A stretch of 64,000 bases of DNA from Leptolinea sp. (GTDB lineage: Bacteria; Chloroflexota; Anaerolineae; Anaerolineales; Anaerolineaceae). The stretch is taken from positions 1 to 64,000 of the forward strand of contig JAAZMZ010000050.1 in the NCBI GenBank assembly GCA_012798535.1, read 5' to 3'. Of this stretch, positions 27,182 to 35,831 are shown one piece after another (within the stretch, counting starts at the first letter, position 1; each line of letters begins with the position of its first letter). The translations under genes and the position numbers were made by a program. The notes beneath the pieces are model-generated. The model saw only the letters and a program-made list of their open reading frames with translations. It did not search any database and was not told where the DNA came from.

Positions 27182-28672
27182 ATGGCGATTCCAAAACTTG
27201 AAATAAAAGGGATAAGCAAATCTTTTCCTGGTGTAAGAGCACTGATCGATGTCGATTTTGATTTGAATAATGGTGAAATTCATTCACTGGTTGGAGAAAA
27301 TGGTGCAGGAAAAAGCACCCTGATCAATGTGATCTCAGGGCAATTGAAACCTGAAAAAGGCGAAATCCTGCTGAATGGCGAAAAGGTCATTTTTAATGGT
27401 CCGGATGATGCTCTGGCACATGGGATTGGTCTGGTTCCTCAGGAATTAAATCTGATTCCTCTGCTTTCTGTCGCGGAGAATATATTTCTGGGGGTCAAGA
27501 AGATTAAACCGACATTTCCCTATGATATTGACTGGAAGGCAATAAACACACAGGCAGAAAACACTCTTGAAGCCTTGGGTGTTAAACTCGATGTCCAAGC
27601 TCCTGTAGGTACCATGAGCGTGGCGAACCAGCAACTGGTGCAGATAGCGCGAGCAATTGTATTGGGTGCTGATCTGCTCATTTTCGACGAACCTACCGCC
27701 TGTTTGACTATTAACGAAACTGAACGCCTGCTTAATTTGATTCAACAGTTCCGTGATGAAGGCAGAGCGATTATCTTCGTTTCTCACCATATGGACGAGG
27801 TGATCAAAATATCGAATCGCATTTCCATCATGCGCGACGGAATGATGATAGAGACCCTTGAACACGACGATTTCAGTTTCCAGAGAATGATCAAGGGAAT
27901 GGTGGGTAAGGAAGTAGAACAGAATCGAATCCTCCGAAAGAATGTTGATACTGCACCACTTCTTAAGGTATCTGGTCTGACACGTAAGAATGAGTTTTAC
28001 GACATCAGTTTTGATGTAAAAAAGGGTGAGATATTTGGAATTGCCGGCCTGGTCGGCGCAGGTAGAACAGAACTGGTAAGCAGCATATTTGGTGATCGCA
28101 AATTGGATGCCGGTACGGTTATCCTGGACGACAAAGTCATCAAAATCTCCAATCCTAAACAATCCATCGATCTGGGGATTGGTTATTTGCCGGAGGAGCG
28201 GCGAAATCTCGGCATATTGCCAAGTTTATCGATTTGTGAAAACCTGACGATTGTTTCCATTCAGAGATTATTCCGGCTGCTACCTATTGACCGTAAAAAA
28301 GAAAACGAGATCGTAAGGAACTATGTGCAAAAATTCCGCATCAAGCTTGCGGATACCGATGATTTCATCACCAAATTGTCGGGAGGCAATCAACAGAAGG
28401 TCATCCTCTCCCGGTGGATGGAAGTCGGTTCGAAGTTGTTGATCCTTGATGAGCCAACTCGAGGTATTGACGTGCTGGCCAAGGAAGAGATCCATCACTT
28501 GATGAGGGATTGTTCTGATGCCGGATTATCCATACTTGTTGTTTCTTCTGAAATGGAAGAGTTGATCAATATTTGCAGCCGCATTCTGATCATGCATGAA
28601 GGAAGAAGCAAAGGCATTGTTAATGCCAGTGAGATGAATCCAGAAAAAATTCTGAATATCGCACTGAGTTAA
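27182..28672 (+). CDS. Ribose-type ABC transporter ATPase (RbsA/MglA-like, two NBDs)
   Basis: A 496-residue ATPase with two nucleotide-binding halves. The first has an intact Walker A (GENGAGKST) and a Walker B (LLIFDEPTACLT). The second has the degenerate Walker A GLVGAGRTE usual for RbsA/MglA, with the signature LSGGNQQKVILSRWM and LLILDEPTRGIDV. The ATG at 27182 fits the family start (MAIPKLEIKGISKSFPGV); an upstream ATG at 27131 lies inside the hairpin. It drives the single permease encoded next. Confidence 0.9.
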   Translation: MAIPKLEIKGISKSFPGVRALIDVDFDLNNGEIHSLVGENGAGKSTLINVISGQLKPEKGEILLNGEKVIFNGPDDALAHGIGLVPQELNLIPLLSVAENIFLGVKKIKPTFPYDIDWKAINTQAENTLEALGVKLDVQAPVGTMSVANQQLVQIARAIVLGADLLIFDEPTACLTINETERLLNLIQQFRDEGRAIIFVSHHMDEVIKISNRISIMRDGMMIETLEHDDFSFQRMIKGMVGKEVEQNRILRKNVDTAPLLKVSGLTRKNEFYDISFDVKKGEIFGIAGLVGAGRTELVSSIFGDRKLDAGTVILDDKVIKISNPKQSIDLGIGYLPEERRNLGILPSLSICENLTIVSIQRLFRLLPIDRKKENEIVRNYVQKFRIKLADTDDFITKLSGGNQQKVILSRWMEVGSKLLILDEPTRGIDVLAKEEIHHLMRDCSDAGLSILVVSSEMEELINICSRILIMHEGRSKGIVNASEMNPEKILNIALS

Positions 28673-28699
28673 TCAGGTAGATTGTCGGAGGAATACGTA

Positions 28700-29698
28700 A
28701 TGAGTAATGAGACATTGGCAGGCAATATAAAACACTTTTCAAGATCGCGGTTGTTTTCCAATATCGCTCGATCAACAACAGCCTTTATTGCGCTGTTCAT
28801 CCTTGCATTTGGCGTCTTTCTTTCAATTTATTCCGAAAATTTCCTGACCTCCTACAATATCGGCATCATTCTTCGGCAGATGTCATTCTTCGGTATTGCC
28901 GCGCTGGGACAAACACTGGTACTGATCATCGGTGGAATTGATCTGTCTGTTGGATCAACAGCCGGTCTTTGTGGGATCATGTTCGCCTATTTTATGGTCA
29001 GAATGGGTATCAACCCTGTGATCAGTATTTTCCTAGCTTTGTTTATTGGCGGTTTGATCGGATACATCAATGGTTTGATCATAACAAAATTCAGGCTGGG
29101 ACCCTTTATTGTCACCCTGGGGATCAGCGGCATTTGCAGTGGTTTGATACTGGTCATTACGGAAGGGTCCACAATCTCCGGGATAAAAGGTAATGTGCTG
29201 TTCTTGGGTCAGGGGATGTTATCAGTTGTACCTGTTCCCATCCTGATCTTTGTGTTCATTGCTCTGGTATTAACCTACATATTGAAACGCACACCCTTTG
29301 GTAGAGAACTGTATGCCATTGGTGGGAATGTAGCCGCCGCCAGGCTGGTCGGGATCAAGACCGAACGCCGCATTCGCACGGTTTATCTGCTTTCCGGTGT
29401 TCTGGCTGCGTTTGGTGGTGTGTTGATGGCCTGCCGATACAACTCGGGCCAACCGACCATTGGCACATCCTGGGTGATGTCTTCCATCACGGCAGCAGTC
29501 ATTGGAGGCACCTCCATGCTGGGCGGTGTGGGCAGTATGTTCGGTACTATTGTCGGTACATTATTGATGACCGAACTCAGCAATTCAATTGTTGTTTTGA
29601 ACGTCTCACAATACTGGGAGCAGGTTATGACCGGCGGTGTGGTTCTGATTGCGGTCACTATCGATGCCATCCGCTCGCTTACGAGGAACACGAACTAA
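28700..29698 (+). CDS. Ribose-type ABC transporter permease (RbsC-like)
   Basis: A 332-residue membrane protein with eight to nine hydrophobic segments. Family motifs include LGQTLVLIIGGIDLSVGSTAGL and TPFGRELYAIGGNVAAARLVGI, the coupling-helix segment of BPD_transp_2 permeases, and GVLMACRYNSGQPTIG. A GGAGG site lies nine bases before the ATG at 28700. Only one permease gene is present, so it probably acts as a homodimer, as in the ribose system. Confidence 0.92.
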   Translation: MSNETLAGNIKHFSRSRLFSNIARSTTAFIALFILAFGVFLSIYSENFLTSYNIGIILRQMSFFGIAALGQTLVLIIGGIDLSVGSTAGLCGIMFAYFMVRMGINPVISIFLALFIGGLIGYINGLIITKFRLGPFIVTLGISGICSGLILVITEGSTISGIKGNVLFLGQGMLSVVPVPILIFVFIALVLTYILKRTPFGRELYAIGGNVAAARLVGIKTERRIRTVYLLSGVLAAFGGVLMACRYNSGQPTIGTSWVMSSITAAVIGGTSMLGGVGSMFGTIVGTLLMTELSNSIVVLNVSQYWEQVMTGGVVLIAVTIDAIRSLTRNTN

Positions 29699-29783
29699 TT
29701 TTAAAGGTAGATGAAGGCTGTGAATGACCGTTGTTTTCTATAAACAATGGTGGTTCAAAGTACCTAAATTTCAGGAGATCGCA

Positions 29784-30809
29784 ATGAATAAATCAGATAT
29801 CACCAGTGAGCAAATACTGGATATGTACCAGATCATGGTGAGAATTCGTGAATTTGAAAATCAGGCTATCGAACTGGCAAAAATGAATCTGACCCGGGCG
29901 GCCATTCACACATACAACGGAGAAGAAGCTATTGCGACCGGTGTGTGCGCCTGTTTGAAAGAGAATGACTATATTACGTCCACCCATCGCGGTCACGGCC
30001 ATTGCATTGCCAAAGGCGCTGATATGCGAAAAATGTATGCCGAACTGATGGGACGCGAAACCGGATACTGCAAGGGGCGTGGCGGATCCATGCATATCGC
30101 CGATGTCAAGATTGGTATTCTGGGAGCCAACGGAATTGTGGCCGGTGGCATTCCCATTTCGGTGGGTGCAGCTTTTGCCATCAAGCTGCAGAAGACTGAC
30201 AGCATCGTTGTCAGTTTCTTCGGAGATGGCGCGTCAAATGAAGGAGCATTTCATGAAGCTTTGAACATGGCCGCCGTAAAAAGGCTGCCGGTGGCTTTTG
30301 TCTGTGAGAACAATCATTATGGAATATCCATGAATGTTTCGCAGTCGACCAGCGTGGAAAGAATTTCGGATCGCGCAAAGGCCTATGGAATTAAAGGTTT
30401 GACCATCGATGGCAATGATGTGGTTGAAGTGTATACCAGCTTTGGCAAAATTGCCGAAGAGATCAGAAATGGCAGCGGACCGGTGCTTATTGAAATGGAA
30501 ACTTACCGCTTGAGCGGGCACTACTTTGGCGATAACGAGAATTATCGTTCAAAAGACGAAGTGGCTTCCTGGCGCGCCAAGGACCCCATTCAGAATTGTC
30601 GTGAGCAATTGATTAACCAGTATAGATGCCCAACCGAGTTATTGGACAACATCATCAAAGAAGAACGTGCTCATGTAATGGAAGCCTGTGAAACTGCTAA
30701 AAGCGATCCTGAGCCATCTCCCGCGGAATTATCCAAGGATCTATACGATCCCGATTTTAAGAAGATCGAATGGAGAGTCCGCACCAGCAATTCGAGCAGT
30801 GTTTTATAG
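29784..30809 (+). CDS. Thiamine-diphosphate dehydrogenase E1 alpha subunit (pyruvate/acetoin type)
   Basis: A 341-residue subunit of a 2-oxoacid or acetoin dehydrogenase complex. The thiamine-diphosphate motif runs from GDGASNEGAFHEALN to CENNHYG (GDG-x-NN pattern). STHRGHGHCIAKGADMRKMY and GRGGSMHI are the E1 alpha segments that contact substrate and beta subunit. The start at 29784 has CAGGAG about seven bases upstream; the frame is open 20 codons earlier without a ribosome site. The following gene is E1 beta, 18 bases away. Acetoin-type and pyruvate-type enzymes are close relatives, and sequence reading alone cannot decide between them. Confidence 0.9.
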   Translation: MNKSDITSEQILDMYQIMVRIREFENQAIELAKMNLTRAAIHTYNGEEAIATGVCACLKENDYITSTHRGHGHCIAKGADMRKMYAELMGRETGYCKGRGGSMHIADVKIGILGANGIVAGGIPISVGAAFAIKLQKTDSIVVSFFGDGASNEGAFHEALNMAAVKRLPVAFVCENNHYGISMNVSQSTSVERISDRAKAYGIKGLTIDGNDVVEVYTSFGKIAEEIRNGSGPVLIEMETYRLSGHYFGDNENYRSKDEVASWRAKDPIQNCREQLINQYRCPTELLDNIIKEERAHVMEACETAKSDPEPSPAELSKDLYDPDFKKIEWRVRTSNSSSVL

Positions 30810-30827
30810 ATAGGAAAGGTATAGAAG

Positions 30828-31796
30828 ATGAGAAAGATCTCTATGAGAGAAGCGGTCAATGAAGCCCTTCAAATTGCTTTCAACAGTGATGACTCAGTAT
30901 TCACAATGGGGGAAGATATTGCCGTCTATGGCGGACAACTACGATGTTCTTATAACCTTGTTGAGAACTACGGTCCTGAAAGAGTGATTGACACTCCTAT
31001 CTCTGAGACGGCGCTGGTAGGAGCAGGTGTGGGTGCCTCATTGCTGGGCATGCGTCCAATTATTGAAATCTCATACATAGATTTCATTGGCGTTTGCTTC
31101 GATCAGATCCTCAACCAGGCAGCCAAAATCCGTTATATCTACGGGGGATCCGTCAATTTGCCGCTGGTGATTCGGACGCAATGTGGAGCCGGACTTGGAA
31201 ACGGCGCGCAGCATTCACAATCGCTCGAAGCAATGCTGGCGCATATCCCTGGTATTCGGGTTGTAATGCCCTCGAATGCCTATGACGCCAAAGGCCTGCT
31301 GCTTCGTGCGATCCGAGATAACAATCCGGTCATCTTCATCGAGCATAAGGCGTTATATAAAGTCAAATGTGAAGTCCCTGAAGAGCCGTACGAATGTGAT
31401 TATTCCTGCGATATCAAACGAGCGGGAAAAGATGTGACCATCGTTTCGTATTCCGCGATGGTGAATCAGGCGCTTCTGGCAGCCGAACAACTGGCCGCCG
31501 AAGGAATCGATGCCGAGGTTATTGACGTACGCTCTCTCGAACCATTTGACGCGGATACGATCGTCAAATCGGCAAAAAAGACCGGACGGGTTGTGGTGGT
31601 CCATGAAGCTTGCAAAAAGGGCGGATTCGGCGCCGAAATCGCAGCGACGGTTCAAGAAATGGCTTTTGACAGTCTGAAGAAACCGGTCCGCCGCGTGGGC
31701 GCACCGTTCCTGCCTGTTCCCTTTGCACCCATTCTGGAGAAAAGTTTTCTACCTGATAAAGACGATGTTCTGGATGCCGTGCATGCCTGTTTCTAG
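30828..31796 (+). CDS. Thiamine-diphosphate dehydrogenase E1 beta subunit
   Basis: A 322-residue partner of the preceding E1 alpha gene; together they form the alpha2-beta2 E1 that decarboxylates or cleaves the substrate and passes the acyl group to lipoyl-lysine. Recognisable are TMGEDIAVYGG, VIDTPISETALVGAGVGASLLGMRP (TPP-binding half), GNGAQHSQSLEAMLAHIPGI and the C-terminal transketolase domain (EVIDVRSLEPFDADTIVKS). Length is normal. AGGAAAGG precedes the ATG. Confidence 0.92.
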   Translation: MRKISMREAVNEALQIAFNSDDSVFTMGEDIAVYGGQLRCSYNLVENYGPERVIDTPISETALVGAGVGASLLGMRPIIEISYIDFIGVCFDQILNQAAKIRYIYGGSVNLPLVIRTQCGAGLGNGAQHSQSLEAMLAHIPGIRVVMPSNAYDAKGLLLRAIRDNNPVIFIEHKALYKVKCEVPEEPYECDYSCDIKRAGKDVTIVSYSAMVNQALLAAEQLAAEGIDAEVIDVRSLEPFDADTIVKSAKKTGRVVVVHEACKKGGFGAEIAATVQEMAFDSLKKPVRRVGAPFLPVPFAPILEKSFLPDKDDVLDAVHACF

Positions 31797-31832
31797 GTAA
31801 AAGTTCACTCGAGAAATGAGGAGATTAATATC

Positions 31833-32075
31833 ATGAAAAAAGAAGTCATAATGCCAAAAATTGGACTGGACATGGACGAGGGTACGATCAGTTCATGGAT
31901 TGTCAAGGTTGGCGACAGGGTAAAGGAAGGCGATACCCTGGTCGAGATCGAGACCGACAAAGCCGTCACCGAAGTACAATCCACCATGAATGGAACCCTG
32001 GTTGAGATCGTGGCTAAAGAAGGTGATACGGTCGCGATCACCAAGACAATTGCCTGGATTGAAACTGATGACTGA
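31833..32075 (+). CDS. Stand-alone lipoyl carrier domain
   Basis: An 80-residue protein that consists only of a biotinyl/lipoyl domain. The modified lysine is Lys43 in IETDKAVTEV, the usual DK(A/V) turn. In ordinary complexes this domain is the N-terminus of E2; here it ends in a stop codon, and the catalytic E2 gene starts eight bases before that stop. ATGAGGAG lies 12-19 bases upstream of the ATG (31833). A free carrier resembles the glycine-cleavage H protein in concept but not in sequence. Confidence 0.88.
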   Translation: MKKEVIMPKIGLDMDEGTISSWIVKVGDRVKEGDTLVEIETDKAVTEVQSTMNGTLVEIVAKEGDTVAITKTIAWIETDD

Positions 32076-32718
32076 CCAGGTCCAAAAGCTAACGTCATTA
32101 CAGAAATCCATGGCTCGGCAGATGACGAAGAGTCTGGAAGCCCCCCAGTTCCAGCTCGCCACCGACGTGGACTGCACCCGGCTTCTCGAATTCAAAAAAC
32201 GTTCACCTTTCAAACCTTCCGTCACCACCATTCTTGCGAAACTGGTTGCGGATGAACTGGTGAAGTTCCCATTATTGAATTCATCATGGAATGAGGATGC
32301 CATCATATTGCATGAAGAAGTCAACCTGGGAATTGCGGTGGATACAAAAAGAGGTCTGCTGGTTCCCGTGATTCGAGATGCCAGCCAGAAAGACCTGCAG
32401 GAAATCCACAGAGGCATGGAACTGATCAAAGAGAAGCGCGAAAGCGGGAAGTTCAGCATGGACGACCTTGCGGATGCCACGTTCACAATTTCGAATCTCG
32501 GAGCATTCAACATTTCTTTCTTTTCGGCGATCGTAAATATGCCTCAGGTTGGTATTCTGGCGGTCTCAAAAATGACGGAAATGCCGGTGGTGCGATTCGG
32601 GCAAATCACCACGGCCAGCGTTATGAGGTTATGCTTAAGTATGGATCACCGGGTGGTGGATGGAGCATACGGTTCACGATTTATGTCAGAACTTGCGGCT
32701 TCCATTGAAAATCTTTAA
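32068..32718 (+). CDS. Catalytic core of dihydrolipoamide acyltransferase (E2) without lipoyl or subunit-binding domain
   Basis: A 216-residue 2-oxoacid dehydrogenase acyltransferase core that moves the acyl group from lipoamide to CoA. It begins almost at the catalytic domain (SLQKSMARQMTKSLEAPQ) and has the active-site motif DHRVVDG (His194, Asp198) plus ATFTISNLGAFNISFFSAI. The usual peripheral-subunit-binding domain and flexible linkers are missing. The ATG at 32068 overlaps the lipoyl-carrier stop (ATGACTGA), without a ribosome site of its own, pointing to translational coupling. No E3 (dihydrolipoamide dehydrogenase) gene lies in the window. Confidence 0.88.
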   Translation: MTDQVQKLTSLQKSMARQMTKSLEAPQFQLATDVDCTRLLEFKKRSPFKPSVTTILAKLVADELVKFPLLNSSWNEDAIILHEEVNLGIAVDTKRGLLVPVIRDASQKDLQEIHRGMELIKEKRESGKFSMDDLADATFTISNLGAFNISFFSAIVNMPQVGILAVSKMTEMPVVRFGQITTASVMRLCLSMDHRVVDGAYGSRFMSELAASIENL

Positions 32719-32756
32719 CGAGTTGGCTGAACATACAGTTGGAAAGGAACCTGAAA

Positions 32757-34232
32757 ATGGCAGATTATATTCTGGCTGTTGATCAAAGTACGACGACTAC
32801 CAAGGCGATCATTTTTGATAAACAGGCGCGCCTGATAGGCCGATATGATGTGAATCACCAGCAGATCTATCCCCGAAAAGGCTGGGTGGAACATGATCCG
32901 GTGGAGATTTACCATAACCTGATCGAAGCCGTTCGCCAGGTTCTCAAGAAAACCGGAATAAAAACCACAGACATCATCGCGCTCACCGTGACCAATCAGC
33001 GCGAGACAACCGTGATGTGGACGCCGGATGGAAAACCGGCCTATAACGCGGTGGTCTGGCAGTGCGCCCGGGGTGAGAGCATTGTGCGGCGGCCGGAGAT
33101 TGCTTCGGAAAGAGACTACATCACCACCGCGACAGGGCTTCAACTATCCCCCTATTTCTCCGCCGCCAAAGCCGCCTGGATTAAGGAGAATTGCGGCGTC
33201 TCCGGAAAACTTATGTTCGGCACCATGGATAGCTGGGTGATCTGGAATTTAACCGGGAAGCATGTCACCGATTATTCCAATGCGTCTCGTACACAATTGT
33301 TCAATATTCATAAACTGTGCTGGGATGAGATGATCATCCAATTGTTCGGCCTGCAAGATGTCGCCTTCCCCGAAGTGCATTCTTCGAATGAGGTGTTTGG
33401 AACCACCACGGTCGGTGGAATTTTCGAGACACCCATTCCGGTCGCGGGGGATATGGGCGATTCGCACGGCGCTTTATTCGCCCAGCAATGCTGGGAGACA
33501 GGCACCGGAAAATGCACTTTCGGCACCGGCGGATCGGTGATGATGAATATCGGCACCCGGCCACTCATGTCAAAGAATCGGATCGTCACATCCATAGCCT
33601 GGGGACTATCCGGTGTGGTTGAATATGTGTTTGAAGGCGTCATCATCTGCATGGGCGATACGATCAAGTGGCTGATTAATGAAGCCGGATTGATCAAAAA
33701 CAGTGCGGAATCACAGACCTTTTCCGAAATGGTGGATTCGTCCAATGGCGTCTATATGGTTCCGGCCTTCGATGGACTGGGCGCTCCCTACTGGGAATCC
33801 GAACTGAGCGCCATGATCTGCGGGCTGCACCGAAATTCCAATAAATACCATATTGTACGTGCCGGCGTGGAATCGATCGCCTACCAGATCCGCGACATTG
33901 TTGACCCGATGTTGAAAGATGCCGGTATCCCGTTGAAGGAACTGGGTGTGGACGGCGGGCCGACAAACAACGCCTTCCTGATGCAGTTCACCGCCGATAT
34001 TCTGAACACCCGGCTGGTCAGGAACAGCGTCGAAGAACTCTCCGCCCTGGGCGCGGCTTACGCGGGCGGCATGGCGGTCGGATTCTGGAAAGACCGCCGG
34101 GAACTCACTGCCCTGAAAAGGGTGACCGATGATGACTATGTCAGAAGGATGCCTGATGTGGAAGCTGAAAACCTGTACGACGGTTGGAAGAACGCCGTGA
34201 ATATGCTTATCCAGGGTTCGAAGAATTCGTAG
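32757..34232 (+). CDS. Glycerol-kinase-like FGGY carbohydrate kinase
   Basis: A 491-residue FGGY kinase closest by eye to glycerol kinase: VDQSTTTTKAIIFDK (DQGTT-like phosphate loop with Gly replaced by Ser), GWVEHDPVEIY, TVTNQRETTVMW, FGTMDSWVIWNLTGK, TDYSNASRTQLFNI and a C-terminal LGVDGGPTNNAFLMQ. It should phosphorylate glycerol or a related polyol or ketose. Its place as the last gene of a SorC-controlled, ribose-type importer operon suggests a substrate other than free glycerol. AAGGA lies nine bases before the ATG at 32757. A strong terminator follows. Confidence 0.82.
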   Translation: MADYILAVDQSTTTTKAIIFDKQARLIGRYDVNHQQIYPRKGWVEHDPVEIYHNLIEAVRQVLKKTGIKTTDIIALTVTNQRETTVMWTPDGKPAYNAVVWQCARGESIVRRPEIASERDYITTATGLQLSPYFSAAKAAWIKENCGVSGKLMFGTMDSWVIWNLTGKHVTDYSNASRTQLFNIHKLCWDEMIIQLFGLQDVAFPEVHSSNEVFGTTTVGGIFETPIPVAGDMGDSHGALFAQQCWETGTGKCTFGTGGSVMMNIGTRPLMSKNRIVTSIAWGLSGVVEYVFEGVIICMGDTIKWLINEAGLIKNSAESQTFSEMVDSSNGVYMVPAFDGLGAPYWESELSAMICGLHRNSNKYHIVRAGVESIAYQIRDIVDPMLKDAGIPLKELGVDGGPTNNAFLMQFTADILNTRLVRNSVEELSALGAAYAGGMAVGFWKDRRELTALKRVTDDDYVRRMPDVEAENLYDGWKNAVNMLIQGSKNS

Positions 34233-34266
34233 CCCTCCTGACATACACGAACATAGATGATAAAAG

Positions 34267-34298
34267 CCGCTCCGTATTGCTTCGGAGCGGTTTTTTTT
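34267..34298 (+). terminator. Rho-independent terminator of the transporter-dehydrogenase-kinase operon
   Basis: An 8-bp perfect stem, CCGCTCCG (34267-34274) with CGGAGCGG (34283-34290), an 8-base loop, then eight T. It lies 34 bases after the kinase stop codon. Confidence 0.92.
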
Positions 34299-34368
34299 AA
34301 ATCCAATTGATGTGAGTATCGCAGATAGGTATAAAGATCCGATATCTTCAGTATGACAAACTTCTCTG

Positions 34369-34442
34369 TGGGCGGAACAGGACTCGAACCTGCGACCACA
34401 TCGGTGTAAGCGATGTGCTCTAACCAACTGAGCTACCCGCCC
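34369..34442 (-). tRNA. tRNA-Val (anticodon TAC)
   Basis: On the minus strand 74 bases fold into a standard cloverleaf: acceptor GGGCGGG paired with the 3' end (last pair G-T), D-arm GCTCAGTTGGTTAGAGC, anticodon stem CATCG/CGATG around loop CTTACAC, and T-arm GGTTCGAGTCC. The anticodon TAC reads valine codons. The CCA end is not encoded. It stands alone with its own TATAAT. Confidence 0.95.
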
Positions 34443-34452
34443 GGGCGCTCCT

Positions 34453-34458
34453 ATTATA
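34453..34458 (-). promoter_or_regulatory. TATAAT -10 element for tRNA-Val
   Basis: On the minus strand GCGGTATAATAG lies ten bases upstream of the mature tRNA 5' end. The same GCGGTATAAT context occurs before gmk. Confidence 0.5.
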
Positions 34459-34493
34459 CCGCAGGTAACGCAGCGCTGAGAAAGATTTCTGTA

Positions 34494-35057
34494 TCAGCGT
34501 ACCCGGTTGATGGTACCGGCACGGCGCGGGGCGCGTTCTCCGAGGGTTTCGCAGCCGTACCCCAGCGCCAGCCCCAGCAGGGGAACATATCCTTCCGGGA
34601 TACCCAGTTCAACAAGGAAAGGCTTGCCGTCCGCGGCCAGCAGAGCGGTGCGGAAAGACACCAGATAGCAGCTTCCCAACCCCAGTGAATGGGCGGCCAG
34701 TGTCATGTTCTCCACGGCATTGGCGCAATCGGCCATGGCGTTGTTTTCGCCTCCCTCACCGGAGACGATGATCGCCATGGGTGATCCGCGGAAGCTGTCG
34801 TAGTTTGGATCTTCGGCCATTTTGCGGAATTTCTCATCCGGTGATTTCAAGAATATCTCCCGGTTTTTCGCAGAGATACGGTTCAACACATCGCGGTTGG
34901 TGACCACGGTGAAATGCCAGGTCTGTCCATTCTGCCGCGAAGGCGCAAATTGTCCGCATTTTAGAATGAGTTCGATCTTTTCTTCTTCCACCGGCCGGGA
35001 TTCATATTTCCGGATGCTGCGCCGGCTTAGAATAGTCTCAATGGTTGGATTTATCAC
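34494..35057 (-). CDS. Nitroreductase-family flavoprotein
   Basis: A 187-residue FMN-dependent oxidoreductase. The N-terminal FMN-contact segment RRSIRKYESRPVEEEKIELI is typical, followed by CGQFAPSRQNGQTWHF and AAHSLGLGSCYL. Family members reduce nitro compounds, quinones or enones with NAD(P)H, and the physiological substrate of this one cannot be read. Length is normal for the compact branch of the family. It lies alone, between the tRNA and the salvage operon, on the same strand. Confidence 0.9.
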   Translation of the reverse strand: MINPTIETILSRRSIRKYESRPVEEEKIELILKCGQFAPSRQNGQTWHFTVVTNRDVLNRISAKNREIFLKSPDEKFRKMAEDPNYDSFRGSPMAIIVSGEGGENNAMADCANAVENMTLAAHSLGLGSCYLVSFRTALLAADGKPFLVELGIPEGYVPLLGLALGYGCETLGERAPRRAGTINRVR

Positions 35058-35165
35058 AGGTCAGCTCCCTGAAGAATGAGATATACCTATTGTAGCCATC
35101 TGGCATGTGATTGTCGCCTGTCATTTTTGCAATATCACATGCATGCTATCTACACTCAGAAAAGG

Positions 35166-35828
35166 TCAGATATTTGTACGGGCTCCGGCTTTGGGGTGAT
35201 AAATATCTTCGCTGGTCTTCCAGATTCCCTGCAGTGCCAGGTCGATCTTCAGGCGGCGGGGATAGACATAAGCCGTGGATACCAAACCCAGTTTATGCAG
35301 CGCGACGGCGCGCATTTGCAGCGGGTCGACCAGGATGCATTCTTCCATATTCCGTCCGGCGGCGCGGGGAATGTAGTAGGCGATATCCGGGAGCATACGC
35401 TTCAGATGGAATGTCTCGGTGAAGATCAGGCGAACTGCTGGGAAGGCATCAGACACCTGCCAGCGGTCGATCAGTGTGTTGAACCAGGTTTGTGGAATAT
35501 CCACGAGCACCCGCGGATCATGTTCCGCAGCAATCTGCCTGTAAATATCAAAGAAGGGTTTGTTCAGAGAAGTACTCTGCAGAATGGAAGCCTGCAATCT
35601 GTCGGGATCTGAGGCTACCTGACAGATATCCACCGCTTTGCGGCAGAAAGCGTCTGCGTCAATATTTCCCACGGCCATTGCCTGTTGAAGTGACTCCACC
35701 TTTTCCCATAGTGTGGCTTTTTCTGCCGTGCTGATCTGCGGACGGAGGATGGTAACGACCTGAGCGGCTATGGATTCACAAAAAGCTCCATCGAACCAGA
35801 AGAGAATGGTCTGGAATTTTTTCGGCAT
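35166..35828 (-). CDS. Degenerate HAD-fold protein (nucleophile Asp replaced by Trp)
   Basis: A 220-residue protein that matches the HAD hydrolase fold only in outline. Motif I reads ILFWFDGAF where active enzymes have FDLDGTL: the nucleophile Asp is Trp11, while the acid/base Asp13 and Gly14 remain. The late motif EECILVDPLQMRAVALHKLG matches the motif IV region (usually VDD). A helical cap-like part separates them. Phosphatase activity is therefore unlikely. It is the last gene of a four-gene operon with mtnA, a RuBisCO-like protein and YjbQ, three bases after YjbQ, and has its own GGGAGAG ribosome site. The HAD assignment is an inference from pattern, moderately secure. Confidence 0.55.
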   Translation of the reverse strand: MPKKFQTILFWFDGAFCESIAAQVVTILRPQISTAEKATLWEKVESLQQAMAVGNIDADAFCRKAVDICQVASDPDRLQASILQSTSLNKPFFDIYRQIAAEHDPRVLVDIPQTWFNTLIDRWQVSDAFPAVRLIFTETFHLKRMLPDIAYYIPRAAGRNMEECILVDPLQMRAVALHKLGLVSTAYVYPRRLKIDLALQGIWKTSEDIYHPKAGARTNI

Positions 35829-35831
35829 GGT

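Noticed and set aside
32041-32100. A frameshift error that split one E2 gene into lipoyl and catalytic parts.
   Set aside because: Joining the frames would still leave no linker or subunit-binding domain, and the overlap ATGACTGA is a normal coupled start/stop arrangement.
24472-34300. A straightforward autoinducer-2 (lsr) operon.
   Set aside because: The layout (SorC regulator, ribose-type importer, FGGY kinase) is similar, but the kinase is glycerol-kinase-like rather than LsrK-like, there is one permease, and lsrF and lsrG are missing.
34369-34494. tRNA-Val as an integration site for a mobile element.
   Set aside because: No integrase, direct repeat of the tRNA end or atypical DNA lies on either side.
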